Below the pieces are notes generated by a model, which ran no database searches, was not told the DNA's origin, and saw nothing but the letters and a program-made list of their open reading frames with translations. 64,000 nucleotides of DNA. Source: Butyrivibrio sp. AC2005 (GTDB lineage: Bacteria; Bacillota; Clostridia; Lachnospirales; Lachnospiraceae). The stretch covers positions 46,270-110,269 of the forward strand of contig NZ_AUJI01000022.1 in the NCBI RefSeq assembly GCF_000424145.1, given 5' to 3'. Positions 15,274 through 23,683 of the stretch are shown here, piece by piece. How positions within the stretch are numbered: the first letter of the stretch is position 1; every line of letters starts with the position of its first letter. Position numbers and translations under genes: made by a program.

Positions 15274-15554
15274 AAAAGACAAGTAATAACGTATCAAAGC
15301 CTCAACCTTTTATAGCACCAGGTTCGGAAAAAAAGCTGACTCCTGAGGAAATAAATAAAAGAAAAGTTAAGTTTGAGCGGTTGGAAAAGATTGGTGAAAA
15401 GCATACCATTATAACAGGGTATGATGGAGAGGGGGAAACGGAGAATCCCTATAGGATAAAGGCTATGATTTTAATAAATCAGGATAAGGATGTGCCTGAG
15501 GAACTGATTAAGCAGATTGAAGAATATGATAAGCAACTATTGAAAACGGAATAA
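15270..15554 (+). CDS. Small hypothetical protein coupled to the JAMM protein
   Basis: The 94 residues are lysine- and glutamate-rich (KKLTPEEINKRKVKFERLEK, TIITGYDGEGETENPYRIKA). There is no membrane segment or known motif. It starts inside the JAMM gene (ATGA overlap). Its conserved position suggests a partner of the JAMM protein, but nothing in the sequence shows a function. Confidence 0.6.
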   Translation: MKKTSNNVSKPQPFIAPGSEKKLTPEEINKRKVKFERLEKIGEKHTIITGYDGEGETENPYRIKAMILINQDKDVPEELIKQIEEYDKQLLKTE

Positions 15555-15660
15555 TTCAGAATATTCGAATATATGAACAAGAAAAGTTATGCCGGGTGCA
15601 GCTCCTGGCTTCTCCGCTGCGGAGACGTTAAATATGAGCAGAATAAATATAGCTGTGTAG

Positions 15661-15692
15661 TTTAAAGGGTTCTGGAAACAGGACCCTTTAAA
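15661..15692. terminator. Symmetric hairpin after the JAMM operon
   Basis: TTTAAAGGGT pairs perfectly with ACCCTTTAAA, with TCTG/CAGG inside. It works as a terminator in either direction. Confidence 0.6.
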
Positions 15693-15775
15693 TTATGAAA
15701 GAAATATGATATTGGATATGCGTAGTATTGGGAGAATAAGGACGCTTGTTAAGAATTATGAATAAGTATCAGAAG

Positions 15776-15809
15776 TGGCATTTTACCATGAAAAAGTGGT
15801 AAAATGCCA
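15776..15809. repeat. Perfect 13-bp inverted repeat just before the phosphatase gene
   Basis: TGGCATTTTACCA, 8-nt loop, TGGTAAAATGCCA. There is no T-run after it, so an ordinary terminator is unlikely. It lies 64 bp before the attachment core and could be a recombinase or regulator site. The rest of 15555-15872 shows nothing recognisable apart from the hairpin at 15661. Confidence 0.65.
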
Positions 15810-15872
15810 TATGGCATACAAACATTAAATTCATAAAGCCAGTAATAGCAAGGTTTTGAAAGGTATATAAAT

Positions 15873-16460
15873 ATGATCAGAATATTATTCGTCTGCCATG
15901 GCAACATATGCCGTTCCACAATGGCAGAATTTATAATGAAAGATATTGTGCGTAAACAGCACATGTCAGATAAATTCCATATAGAGTCATCAGCTACGCA
16001 TACTGATGAGATTTGGAATGGGCAGGGGAGCCCGGTGTATCCCCCTGCGAAGGCAAAGCTCCGCGAGCATGGAATAGGAACTCCTGAAAACGAGCTGGGT
16101 GTTTCTGAAAAACGAGCAAGACTTACTTCCAGAACTGATTATAATAAATTTGATTATATTATCGGAATGGATAGTGCAAACATTCGTGACCTAAAGCGTC
16201 TGTTTGGAAATGATCCGGATGGTAAAGTCTATAAAATGCTGGAGTTTGCAGACAGGACAGGAGATGTTGCGGACCCCTGGTATACCGGGAATTTTGATGA
16301 TACCTGGCGTGATTGTTCAGATGGATGTCATGGACTTTTCAGAAGCATTATTACAGATCCTGCATACATCGATGAGTTAAGTGAAAATATGGATAGCACA
16401 GATTACGATGATGACTATATGGATCGTGGGCTTATTCATGATGACTTTCCAAGAGGATGA
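15873..16460 (+). CDS. Low-molecular-weight protein-tyrosine-phosphatase, intact; host gene of the att sites
   Basis: The product has 195 residues. The P-loop signature C-x5-R-S is Cys8-His-Gly-Asn-Ile-Cys-Arg14-Ser, and the general acid Asp134 lies in DPWYTG, so the enzyme should hydrolyse phosphotyrosine or a related aryl phosphate. An unusual acidic tail (about 170-195) follows the domain. AAAGG precedes the ATG. The first ~32 bp recur at 2229, 5028 and 6929, so the gene's 5' end is the target of integrative elements; the present promoter and first codons may come from the last inserted element. Confidence 0.93.
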   Translation: MIRILFVCHGNICRSTMAEFIMKDIVRKQHMSDKFHIESSATHTDEIWNGQGSPVYPPAKAKLREHGIGTPENELGVSEKRARLTSRTDYNKFDYIIGMDSANIRDLKRLFGNDPDGKVYKMLEFADRTGDVADPWYTGNFDDTWRDCSDGCHGLFRSIITDPAYIDELSENMDSTDYDDDYMDRGLIHDDFPRG

Positions 16461-16570
16461 GTTTTATAGACCATTCAGATAATAACGTATAAGATTCATG
16501 TTTTTCTGATGAGAAACAATAGTATATGAAAAATAATAAGCCAGTATACATCTGGAGGAGAAATATACCA

Positions 16571-17344
16571 ATGGGTTTTTTATATGAAACACATTTACAT
16601 ACCACCGAAGCGAGTGCCTGTTCGCCGACGCCGGGAGAAGATTATGTAGAATACATGATGGGACTTGGCTATAGCGGAATTATAGTTACGGATCATTTTT
16701 TCACAGGTAATAGCTGCGTTCCAAAGAACCTACCATGGAAAGAAAGAGTGGATATATATTGCAGCGGTTATGAGCATGCATTTAAGAAAGCAGAAGGTCT
16801 CGATTTCAATGTAATGTTTGGAATAGAGTATAACTTCCAGGGAGATGAGTATCTGCTATATGGAGTGGACAAGGAGTGGCTCCTTGCAAATGAGGATATA
16901 GAAGAGAAGTCCCGCAGGGAAATCTATGACATGGTACATGCTGCAGGCGGAATTATGATTCAGGCACATCCGTACCGTGAACGCGGCTATTTATCAGCGA
17001 TTCATCTGATGCCCGCTGTATGCGACGGGGCTGAAGTTTATAATTCGGGAAATCCGGACTACCAGAATGCTTTGGGATATCAGTTTGCAAAAGAGCATAA
17101 TTTTCTTATGTCGGCAGGATCGGATATTCATTCATTTCCTATGCTTTCCATGGGCGGCATGAGCTTCCCGTATAAGATAAACAGCATACAGGAATATGTG
17201 AAAGCTTTCCTTGCAGGTGACGGAACTCCCGTGTTCAGAATTAATCCCAAGGATGAAAACACTGTTTTTACGGAAGTGGAAAAATCCCGGGCGCTTACAG
17301 TTATTTCTCAGGGTCCGACACTACCTGTTATTATGCATGAATAA
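16571..17344 (+). CDS. PHP-domain phosphoesterase
   Basis: The 257-residue metal-dependent phosphoesterase is of the PHP superfamily. The metal ligands are visible: His8 and His10 in ETHLHT, Asp-His in IVTDHF, a Glu in MFGIEY, His in IQAHPYR, and Asp-x-His in GSDIHS. GGAGGAG lies before ATG 16571; a longer reading from 16526 is not supported. It follows the phosphatase by 110 bp and the next gene starts 9 bp after it, so it is in an operon with the YkgJ-like protein. The substrate is unknown (histidinol-phosphatase-like or nucleotide). Confidence 0.88.
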   Translation: MGFLYETHLHTTEASACSPTPGEDYVEYMMGLGYSGIIVTDHFFTGNSCVPKNLPWKERVDIYCSGYEHAFKKAEGLDFNVMFGIEYNFQGDEYLLYGVDKEWLLANEDIEEKSRREIYDMVHAAGGIMIQAHPYRERGYLSAIHLMPAVCDGAEVYNSGNPDYQNALGYQFAKEHNFLMSAGSDIHSFPMLSMGGMSFPYKINSIQEYVKAFLAGDGTPVFRINPKDENTVFTEVEKSRALTVISQGPTLPVIMHE

Positions 17345-17353
17345 GGAATTTTT

Positions 17354-18034
17354 ATGATTCGAGATATAGATTTAAAAGAGATTTCAGACGGAAAATTATA
17401 TGATCTAAACGACATGGCAAAACTTGGAGTGGATGACTGCAGCGGTTGCCATGCCTGTTGCTGCGGAATGGGAGATAGTATAACCCTGGATCCGTATGAT
17501 GTTTACAGACTTGAGAAGGGCCTGGGAAAAAGCTTTGAAGAGCTTCTTGCATCAAATCTGGAACTCAGGGTTGCTGATGGTATCATCCTCCCCTGCCTTA
17601 AGATGAACACAGGTGATTCCAGGTTTATTGATGGCAAAAATGAACGTGAGACCTGTTCTTTTCTTGATGAAAAAGGGCGCTGCAGCATTCACCGATTCAG
17701 GCCCGGAATCTGCAGACTATTTCCTCTGGGCAGAATATTTGATGATGCTACGCATAAATATTTTTTGCAGGTGCATGAATGTCATAAGGAACGCCAGACC
17801 AAGTATAAGATAAAAAAGTGGATTGATACGCCTGAGCTTGGAAGATATGAGTCCTATATAGACAGATGGCATTTTTTTATAAAAGCTATTTCTGACAGAG
17901 CACCGCAAATGCCTGAGCAGGACCTTAAGGCAGTTAATATGAAAATTCTGCAGCTGTTCTATATTACCCCATATGATACAGGTTCAGATTTTTACGAACA
18001 GCTGGATCAGAGAATAGCTGCGTTTGAAAAATAA
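17354..18034 (+). CDS. YkgJ-family cysteine-cluster protein
   Basis: The 226 residues carry the cluster Cys29-x2-Cys32-x2-Cys35-Cys36-Cys37 and further cysteines at CLKMN, ETCSFLD, GRCSIHRFRPGICRLFP. This is the pattern of the YkgJ (zinc- or iron-chelating) family, thought to bind a metal or Fe-S cluster. It is coupled closely to the PHP gene upstream. The lipoprotein gene starts 88 bp downstream. No enzymatic role is known to me for the family. Confidence 0.88.
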   Translation: MIRDIDLKEISDGKLYDLNDMAKLGVDDCSGCHACCCGMGDSITLDPYDVYRLEKGLGKSFEELLASNLELRVADGIILPCLKMNTGDSRFIDGKNERETCSFLDEKGRCSIHRFRPGICRLFPLGRIFDDATHKYFLQVHECHKERQTKYKIKKWIDTPELGRYESYIDRWHFFIKAISDRAPQMPEQDLKAVNMKILQLFYITPYDTGSDFYEQLDQRIAAFEK

Positions 18035-18122
18035 ATTTTCTCATGTTGGACATTTGTTGGACGATGCTATTTATACTGACAATGTACAAAGAAACTATCA
18101 AGTTTTTGAAAGGGGAAAATTT

Positions 18123-18821
18123 ATGAAAAAGAATGCACTTGTTTTACTTATTGGTACTATGATGATTCTGGCAGGTTGCGGAAGTAAGACTGTGGATAAG
18201 GCTGATGCAGTTGCTGCAGAGGTAATTGAAGAAGCTTCAGATGCAACTGATGATGCTACCGAAGAGGTTGCAGAAGCAGTAGAAACCATTGAGGATGAGA
18301 CTACAGCAACAACAGCTGAGGCAGCTGAGAGTTCAGTAGCAGATGAAGTGGTTGAACCTGAGCATACTCCCATGGATATTTCAGACTGCGCTACATTTAC
18401 AGATATTGTTAACAAACTTCAGAAGGATCAGGGCTATACAAATGTGACTATCGATGGTACGGATGTACTTATGGTTACGGATTACGCTTATGATTACGAT
18501 GGAAATGGCGAGTTTGTCAGCATTGAGGCTGATGTTTACAGATACAATGGAGACCAGATTGAGTATCTTGGATATGTTTGCTCAGGTGGTACATCCTATC
18601 CGCTCACGATTTATGATGAGAAGCTCTATTGCTCAGGCAATCATTATGTGAGAGCTTATGGCATGGAAGACGGTCATCTTGAAATCGATAAAGAGGTTTA
18701 TGTAAACTACGATGCTGATGGAAATGCAACATATTACAAGGTTGATGATGGAAAAGAACTTGTTATTCCTGAGACCGATGAAGATGTTGTAGAGATGTAT
18801 GATTTTCTTGACAAGGGCTAA
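18123..18821 (+). CDS. Putative lipoprotein of unknown function
   Basis: The 232 residues start with a lipoprotein signal peptide (MKKNALVLLIGTMMILAGC, lipidated Cys19). A long Ala/Glu/Asp/Thr-rich spacer follows (about 25-80), then a globular part rich in Tyr and Asp (about 85-232: YAYDYDGNGEFVSIEADVYR, YNGDQIEYLGYVCSGG). AAGGGG precedes ATG 18123. It is anchored outside the membrane. The spacer would hold the domain away from the surface. I do not recognise the domain. Confidence 0.75.
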   Translation: MKKNALVLLIGTMMILAGCGSKTVDKADAVAAEVIEEASDATDDATEEVAEAVETIEDETTATTAEAAESSVADEVVEPEHTPMDISDCATFTDIVNKLQKDQGYTNVTIDGTDVLMVTDYAYDYDGNGEFVSIEADVYRYNGDQIEYLGYVCSGGTSYPLTIYDEKLYCSGNHYVRAYGMEDGHLEIDKEVYVNYDADGNATYYKVDDGKELVIPETDEDVVEMYDFLDKG

Positions 18822-18884
18822 TTCATCAAATTTGATGTTATACAGTAATTAGCTTTTTACTCATTCTTTCTCTTCTTTTTACGG

Positions 18885-18918
18885 GCAGTCCGAGGATTAT
18901 ATTCTCGGGCTGCTTTTT
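18885..18918 (+). terminator. Terminator of the phosphatase-lipoprotein stretch
   Basis: GCAGTCCGAG pairs with CTCGGGCTGC, followed by TTTTT. Confidence 0.85.
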
Positions 18919-18929
18919 GCATGAAATAT

Positions 18930-19035
18930 CTGTCAAAAGTACATACTGTCTACTTAAAGTATATAACTGTCTACATAAAGTCTATGGCTGTCATCTTGAG
19001 GTCCATAGCTGTCAACATAGGTATATTCCTGTCTG
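18930..19035. repeat. Phased 21-bp repeats starting CTGTC
   Basis: CTGTC occurs at 18930, 18946, 18967, 18988, 19009 and 19029; the central spacings are exactly 21 bp, two helical turns. The units share CTGTC(T/A)(A/T)C(T/A)T(A/G)A(A/G)GT. They lie upstream of the DUF2975/HTH/DUF4173 operon and would put binding sites on one face of the helix. The HTH protein at 19766 is a candidate binder (inference). The remaining gene-free part up to 19269 holds no other clear signal. Confidence 0.65.
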
Positions 19036-19269
19036 TTTCGATTCCATCAGACCTTAAAATCTGTCATAAAAAAGTCCTTGATTTTTGAACCAGTATACCA
19101 GCTTTTTGCATCTGTTTTTGATTTGCGGAAAATAATTATCGAATAACAATAAAAAATTATTGACGCACAAAAGTAAGCATGATATAACGGGATTAGCAAA
19201 AAAATGACATTACAAAAGCTGACATTACAAAAAAATTACATAAAAAGCATAAGGAGAAAACAGCAGAAA

Positions 19270-19746
19270 ATGGACAATAGGCTGAATATCTGGTTTAAAA
19301 GATTTCTCGACATCAGTTTAGGCATAGGACTTCTGATCGAATTGTCAGTGCCTATAGGACTTAGGAAGGCAGTCGATATGACTATGATGACACTTGGTGA
19401 TACAACCGAGTATGCCGCAATTAAGGATCATTTTGTTTTTGCGGTTGTATCAATAATGATGGCCGGGGCTTTTGCACTTCTGATTTTGTACGAGCTTCGG
19501 AAGATGATGAAGACGGTTATTGAAGATAACTGTTTTATACAGGAAAATGTCACAAGCCTTTACCGAATGGGAAACTATGCATTTGCCATCGCACTTATCA
19601 AGATACTGAGATGCTTCGTATATTTTACACCCGCTGCAGTAGTCACTTCCGGAGTATTCCTTTTTGCCGGAGTATTGAGTAAGGTCTTGGCCAGGGTGTT
19701 TGACAGAGCAGTCAGATATAAGGAAGAAAATGATCTCACGATCTAA
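19270..19746 (+). CDS. DUF2975-family membrane protein
   Basis: The 158 residues have four membrane segments (about 15-35, 55-78, 98-120, 122-142 by hydrophobicity), the size and layout of DUF2975 proteins. These sit next to a YozG-type HTH gene in many Firmicutes, as here. AAGGAG lies 13 bp before ATG 19270; an upstream ATG at 19204 adds 22 basic residues without a ribosome site. It may sense the membrane state and control the neighbouring HTH protein, but that is inference from gene pairing. Confidence 0.78.
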   Translation: MDNRLNIWFKRFLDISLGIGLLIELSVPIGLRKAVDMTMMTLGDTTEYAAIKDHFVFAVVSIMMAGAFALLILYELRKMMKTVIEDNCFIQENVTSLYRMGNYAFAIALIKILRCFVYFTPAAVVTSGVFLFAGVLSKVLARVFDRAVRYKEENDLTI

Positions 19747-19765
19747 ATGGTAAGTGGAGGAAAAG

Positions 19766-19993
19766 ATGGCAATCATTGTGAATCTGGATGTAATGATGGC
19801 AAAGCGGAAGATAGGTCTGACTGAGCTTGCGGGGAAGGTCGACATCACACTCGCCAATTTATCCATATTGAAAAATAACAAAGCAAAGGCAGTACGTTTT
19901 CAAACGCTTGAAGCTATATGCAAAGCGCTGGACTGCCAGCCGGGAGATATTCTTGAATATGCACCGGATGAAGAGTCTGATGCCGACCAATAA
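19766..19993 (+). CDS. Cro/CI-type HTH regulator (YozG-like)
   Basis: The 75 residues read MAIIVNLDVMMAKRKIGLTE, then LAGKVDITLANLSILKNNKA and LEAICKALDCQPGDILEY, a complete HTH_26 fold with the classic closing P-G-D-I-L-E-Y. GTGGAGG precedes ATG 19766. It sits between DUF2975 (19 bp gap) and DUF4173 genes. It probably regulates its own operon, with the 21-bp repeats at 18930-19035 as possible operator. Confidence 0.9.
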   Translation: MAIIVNLDVMMAKRKIGLTELAGKVDITLANLSILKNNKAKAVRFQTLEAICKALDCQPGDILEYAPDEESDADQ

Positions 19994-20108
19994 CGATAAT
20001 CGTGATTGGGTAACCCTATTGGCAGCAGACTGGTCTTAGGCAGTTGTAAATATACGTTTACATAAGTGAAAGAGTAAAAAATATAGAGACAAATTATGGA
20101 GGAAAAGC

Positions 20109-21779
20109 ATGGAAAATCAAAATTTGGGAACAAACTATACTAATAATTCATCTCAGGAGCAATACAATAACTCAAATCTTGCATTTGAACCGGGAACAGC
20201 TAATGCGAGACAGTATTATGGAACAGATAATGCTTTCGGTGCATACTATGCAGCGCCAAATACAGCAAAAGTAAATAAAGCTAAGACAGCGGATGTCGAA
20301 GCCTTCAGAAAATATGGTCTTATAGCAATTATTTATGCAGTGTGGCATACTTTCTGCCTCTATGATAACAACTCCGGGATAACATATCCTTTTTATATGC
20401 TGGGAACATTGATCCTTATTGCATGGGCAAGAAAACGTGACGGACTGTCCATTTTAAAGGACAGAAATGGAAAAGCAGGGCTTAATATTTTTTACATTAT
20501 TTCGTTAATGCTTCTTTCGATTTCAAAGTGTACCACTGCTAATTTTGATTTGATTTGGATAGATGAATTTGCAATTACTCTTCTTGTATTCAGCTTCCTT
20601 GTACACATGTATGTTGATACGAGAGAATGGGATATAATCGGATGGATATTCGGAATAGCGCTTACTGCGTTGAAACCTTTTAGTCATTTCGGTGATCCTA
20701 TGGAGGATATGGCAGCCTGGGTTAAAAGTCGCGGCAGCAAAATGAATGGAGAGAAAAAGGCTAACATCATGGCAGTTATAGCGGGTCTTGGCATAGGACT
20801 ACCGATGCTATTTGTGGTGGTAGCATTGCTTGCATCCGCTGACGCAGTTTTTTCCAACACCATTACAAGTACCTTCGAATTTATTTTTGAGTTTGATTAT
20901 ATCTGGGATCTTATCGCAATTACATGGATGATATTGTGGTCAATATGGCTTTTTTACACAGTTATAAAGGGACTGAATAAAAAGGGAATAGAGGTGGATG
21001 TGACAAAGCGCTCAGGCTTCAATCCGATAGTCGGAATTACTTTCACTAGCCTCTTATGTGTGGTTTATCTTTTCTTTAGCGTAATACAGATATTTGGTCT
21101 TTTCATGGGGAAGATGACTCTGCCCGATAACTATACCTATGCCGAGTATGCGCATGAAGGCTTCTATCAGCTGCTCGCAGTCAGTCTGATGAATCTTGCT
21201 TTGGTGACATTGTGCCAGAGACTTTTCAAGAGAAGCCTTGTACTTAAAGCATTACTGATGGTAGTCGGAATGTGCACATATATAATGATAGCTTCCAGCG
21301 CATTTAGGATGATAATGTACATTGGAGCATATCGTCTGACATTCCTGAGAGTGTTTGTGCTTTGGTTTTTGGTAGTAATTTCACTGTGGCTTGCATATCT
21401 GCTTGCCAGTCTTATAGATGAAACGTTTCCGGTATTTAACCTTTGCATGATCACCGTTACGGTAATGTACATTGCATTTGTTTTTGCAAACCCTGACTAT
21501 CATATTGCAAAGTATGATCTTCAGTATCTTGGAGATACTACCATGGATGGCCGCGTCGACAGGTATTCTTCTCAATCAATGCAGAGTTATTTGACAATGG
21601 ATATATCCATGGATGCTGTCCCTGCAATGGCAGGTAACAAGGAACTCTTGAAATTGTATGGTGAGAATCTTGCTGAATCCAGGACGGAAAAATATAAACT
21701 GAATCTTAATACTTTAAGGAAATTCAATTTTTCAGAGTATAGGGCATATAAACTGATCAATGAGGTTTATGGGGAATGA
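20109..21779 (+). CDS. DUF4173-family polytopic membrane protein
   Basis: The 556 residues start with an Asn/Gln/Tyr-rich cytoplasmic head (about 1-70). About ten membrane segments follow, with the DUF4173 hallmark GLGIGLPMLFVVVALLASAD near residue 235, and a soluble tail ends the protein. GGAGG precedes the ATG. It is the last gene of the DUF2975-HTH-DUF4173 operon. The tail contains DYHIAKYDLQYL, also typical of the family. The role is unknown; association with envelope stress regulators is common. Confidence 0.85.
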   Translation: MENQNLGTNYTNNSSQEQYNNSNLAFEPGTANARQYYGTDNAFGAYYAAPNTAKVNKAKTADVEAFRKYGLIAIIYAVWHTFCLYDNNSGITYPFYMLGTLILIAWARKRDGLSILKDRNGKAGLNIFYIISLMLLSISKCTTANFDLIWIDEFAITLLVFSFLVHMYVDTREWDIIGWIFGIALTALKPFSHFGDPMEDMAAWVKSRGSKMNGEKKANIMAVIAGLGIGLPMLFVVVALLASADAVFSNTITSTFEFIFEFDYIWDLIAITWMILWSIWLFYTVIKGLNKKGIEVDVTKRSGFNPIVGITFTSLLCVVYLFFSVIQIFGLFMGKMTLPDNYTYAEYAHEGFYQLLAVSLMNLALVTLCQRLFKRSLVLKALLMVVGMCTYIMIASSAFRMIMYIGAYRLTFLRVFVLWFLVVISLWLAYLLASLIDETFPVFNLCMITVTVMYIAFVFANPDYHIAKYDLQYLGDTTMDGRVDRYSSQSMQSYLTMDISMDAVPAMAGNKELLKLYGENLAESRTEKYKLNLNTLRKFNFSEYRAYKLINEVYGE

Positions 21780-21880
21780 TGATATAAAACAGATATTCAT
21801 AAACAAGAGATGTGGCTAATTATGAATAAGATAGTATGTTTACAGCTTTTGTTATTATAGTAGATATTGGATTATAAAGA

Positions 21881-21917
21881 AGGATGGCATCTTTCGGTTG
21901 GAAGACGCCATCCTTTT
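21881..21917 (+). terminator. Terminator of the DUF4173 operon
   Basis: AGGATGGC pairs with GCCATCCT, with TCTT/AAGA inside, followed by TTTT. Nothing else is recognised in 21780-22056. Confidence 0.85.
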
Positions 21918-22056
21918 ATGTTGGACTATAGCCATAAGTCAAGGCATGAAATCTTGTTTTCTCTCGATAAAAAACAGGATTTGTATAAATCTATTTTCAT
22001 GCTCAAGATGTTTTTATACAAAGACAATTTTAAATATCCTGGCTTAAAAGATAATC

Positions 22057-22431
22057 TTAAATATCTGCCTTCCAAAGTCCGTGAAGATTGCAGAATTCAT
22101 AGGCAGCGATAGCCTTCTCGCCATCTGCAAGAACAAATTCAGCTACCGGTTTATCGGAAGGAGAGAGGTTCTTCTGCATAAAGCCTTTATCTGTTACAAG
22201 CCAGATGTACTGAATGTAGTGATTGTCCATCATGGGATGTTCTACTTCGCCAACCTTTACGGTAACCTTGTTTCCATCCACTTCTACAACGGGAACATGC
22301 TTTTCATGAGCACCATCGGAAGTTCCGGGAGCAAGAGATGTCATGGGATCACCACAGCATACAGGAGTGCAGGCTGCGTCATTGATCTTGATTACCATAC
22401 TGCCGCATTTTTCACACTTGAAAATATTCAT
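22057..22431 (-). CDS. dfx: Desulfoferrodoxin-type superoxide reductase
   Basis: The 124 residues match a class I (two-iron) superoxide reductase, which reduces superoxide to hydrogen peroxide in anaerobes. The rubredoxin-like centre has Cys6, Cys9, Cys25 and Cys26. The catalytic centre has His45 in EKHVP, His65 in HPM, His71, Cys114 and His117 in CNLHGLW. AAGGAGG precedes the ATG. It lies 117 bp downstream of the rubrerythrin gene on the same strand, forming a superoxide-to-peroxide-to-water detoxification unit. Confidence 0.95.
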   Translation of the reverse strand: MNIFKCEKCGSMVIKINDAACTPVCCGDPMTSLAPGTSDGAHEKHVPVVEVDGNKVTVKVGEVEHPMMDNHYIQYIWLVTDKGFMQKNLSPSDKPVAEFVLADGEKAIAAYEFCNLHGLWKADI

Positions 22432-22548
22432 AAAAAACCTCCTTGATATATGATTGGTATTCTTGGTTTCAGTTGGAAATAAGTAAATAATTTTAAGCTT
22501 TCTGATAGAAAATAAAACTAAAAATCTTCAGGCTTCATTTGAAATAAA

Positions 22549-23112
22549 TTAGTAATTCTCAGGCTTCAACTGGAAATATGCCTGTGGATGGTTACATACA
22601 GGACAAACCTCTGGTGCATCAGGCCCGATTACGATATGTCCGCAATTACTGCACTGCCAGATGCAATCGCCATCTCTTGAGAACACAAGCTTATCTTCAA
22701 TATTTTTAAGAAGCTTCCGATACCGTTCCTCGTGCTCCTTTTCAATAGCAGCAACGCTTTCGAATAGTTCAGCAATCTCATCAAAGCCTTCTTCACGGGC
22801 AGTTTTTGCAAAAGAGGGATACATTTCTTTCCACTCATAGGCTTCACCCTCTGCCGCATCTTTCAAATTTTCAATTGTGCTGCCAATACCCTTCAAAATC
22901 TTGTACCAGATTTCAGCATGTTCTTTTTCGTTCGCAGCAGTCTCGGCGAAGATATTTGAAATTTGAACATAGCCATCCTTTTTTGCCTTTGATGCGAAGA
23001 AAGTATACTTGTTCCTTGCCTCGGATTCACCTGCAAATGCCTCCTGCAGATTCTTCTCAGTCTGAGTCCCTTTTAAATCTTCAGCCCGACATCTCCATTT
23101 GTTTTCTGCCAT
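22549..23112 (-). CDS. rbr: Rubrerythrin (peroxide-reducing di-iron protein)
   Basis: The 187 residues have an N-terminal ferritin-like di-iron domain with Glu ligands ([32 protein letters not shown]). A C-terminal rubredoxin knuckle follows (CSNCGH ... [13 protein letters not shown]). AAGGAG lies eight bases before ATG 23112, which is preferred to the ATG at 23121. It reduces hydrogen peroxide using electrons from rubredoxin or NADH enzymes. A dyad (23164-23184) in its leader is a possible operator. A second degraded copy of the last ten codons lies directly after the stop (22522-22548). Confidence 0.95.
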   Translation of the reverse strand: MAENKWRCRAEDLKGTQTEKNLQEAFAGESEARNKYTFFASKAKKDGYVQISNIFAETAANEKEHAEIWYKILKGIGSTIENLKDAAEGEAYEWKEMYPSFAKTAREEGFDEIAELFESVAAIEKEHEERYRKLLKNIEDKLVFSRDGDCIWQCSNCGHIVIGPDAPEVCPVCNHPQAYFQLKPENY

Positions 23113-23163
23113 TATGTCCATCTCCTTCCCATAGAATGTAACACTGTCATAGATACATTTTGT

Positions 23164-23184
23164 GCAATTATTTCATGTAATTGC
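23164..23184. promoter_or_regulatory. Possible operator of the rubrerythrin gene
   Basis: GCAATTA, 7-nt spacer, TAATTGC is a perfect dyad about 50 bp before the rubrerythrin start. It could be bound by a peroxide or iron regulator; it is not a canonical PerR or Fur box. Confidence 0.35.
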
Positions 23185-23524
23185 CTTCCGCATATAATTT
23201 TAGCATATCCTTAATGATGGAATTATTAGATTTTTATAAAATTTAATGTCGATATTCCGTGTTAGAAATATTAGATTATCAGAAAGGTGGTTCGTTTTTT
23301 TACAAAACTATACTTTATTTGTTTGATACGGTTTTACAGGAAAAGGAGGAGCATTATTAAAACATTTCCTAAGTGCGATTTTGTTTCGCAATTAAAAACA
23401 AGAGAAAGATTATGGATACAATTATAAGAAAGTAAGCACAAGGTTAGGTTCATCTCATATCTATATTAATAAATATCAAGAAAACTGATTAAATTCGTCA
23501 CTATAAAAATAAAATACAAGTGTT

Positions 23525-23565
23525 AAAATAAAAATCATCAATAATCGTTGATGAATTTTATTTTT
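23525..23565. terminator. A/T-rich hairpin in the gap between rubrerythrin and the LeuA fusion
   Basis: AAAATAAAAaTCATCAA pairs with TTGATGAaTTTTATTTT around TAATCG. It can act in either direction. The rest of 23185-23683 shows no gene, T-box or other known leader element. Confidence 0.5.
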
Positions 23566-23683
23566 GTGTCGATAACAATAGAGAATATCATTAATTCTAC
23601 TGCAGATAAGCATTGTAATTGTAATGAATCGACTGAAAATAGCCAATCGACAGAAAATAATGAACAATATCAGGAGGAGCATT

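Noticed and set aside
18098..18415. Ala/Ser/Val-rich minus-strand frame
   Set aside because: Antisense shadow of the acidic spacer of the lipoprotein.
18930..19035. CRISPR array
   Set aside because: Only the first ~5-12 bases are conserved, units are 21 bp with no distinct spacers, and no cas genes are near.
23280..23683. T-box leader for the LeuA fusion gene
   Set aside because: No AGGGTGGNACCGCG-type motif and no matching terminator/antiterminator pair; only one A/T-rich hairpin is seen.
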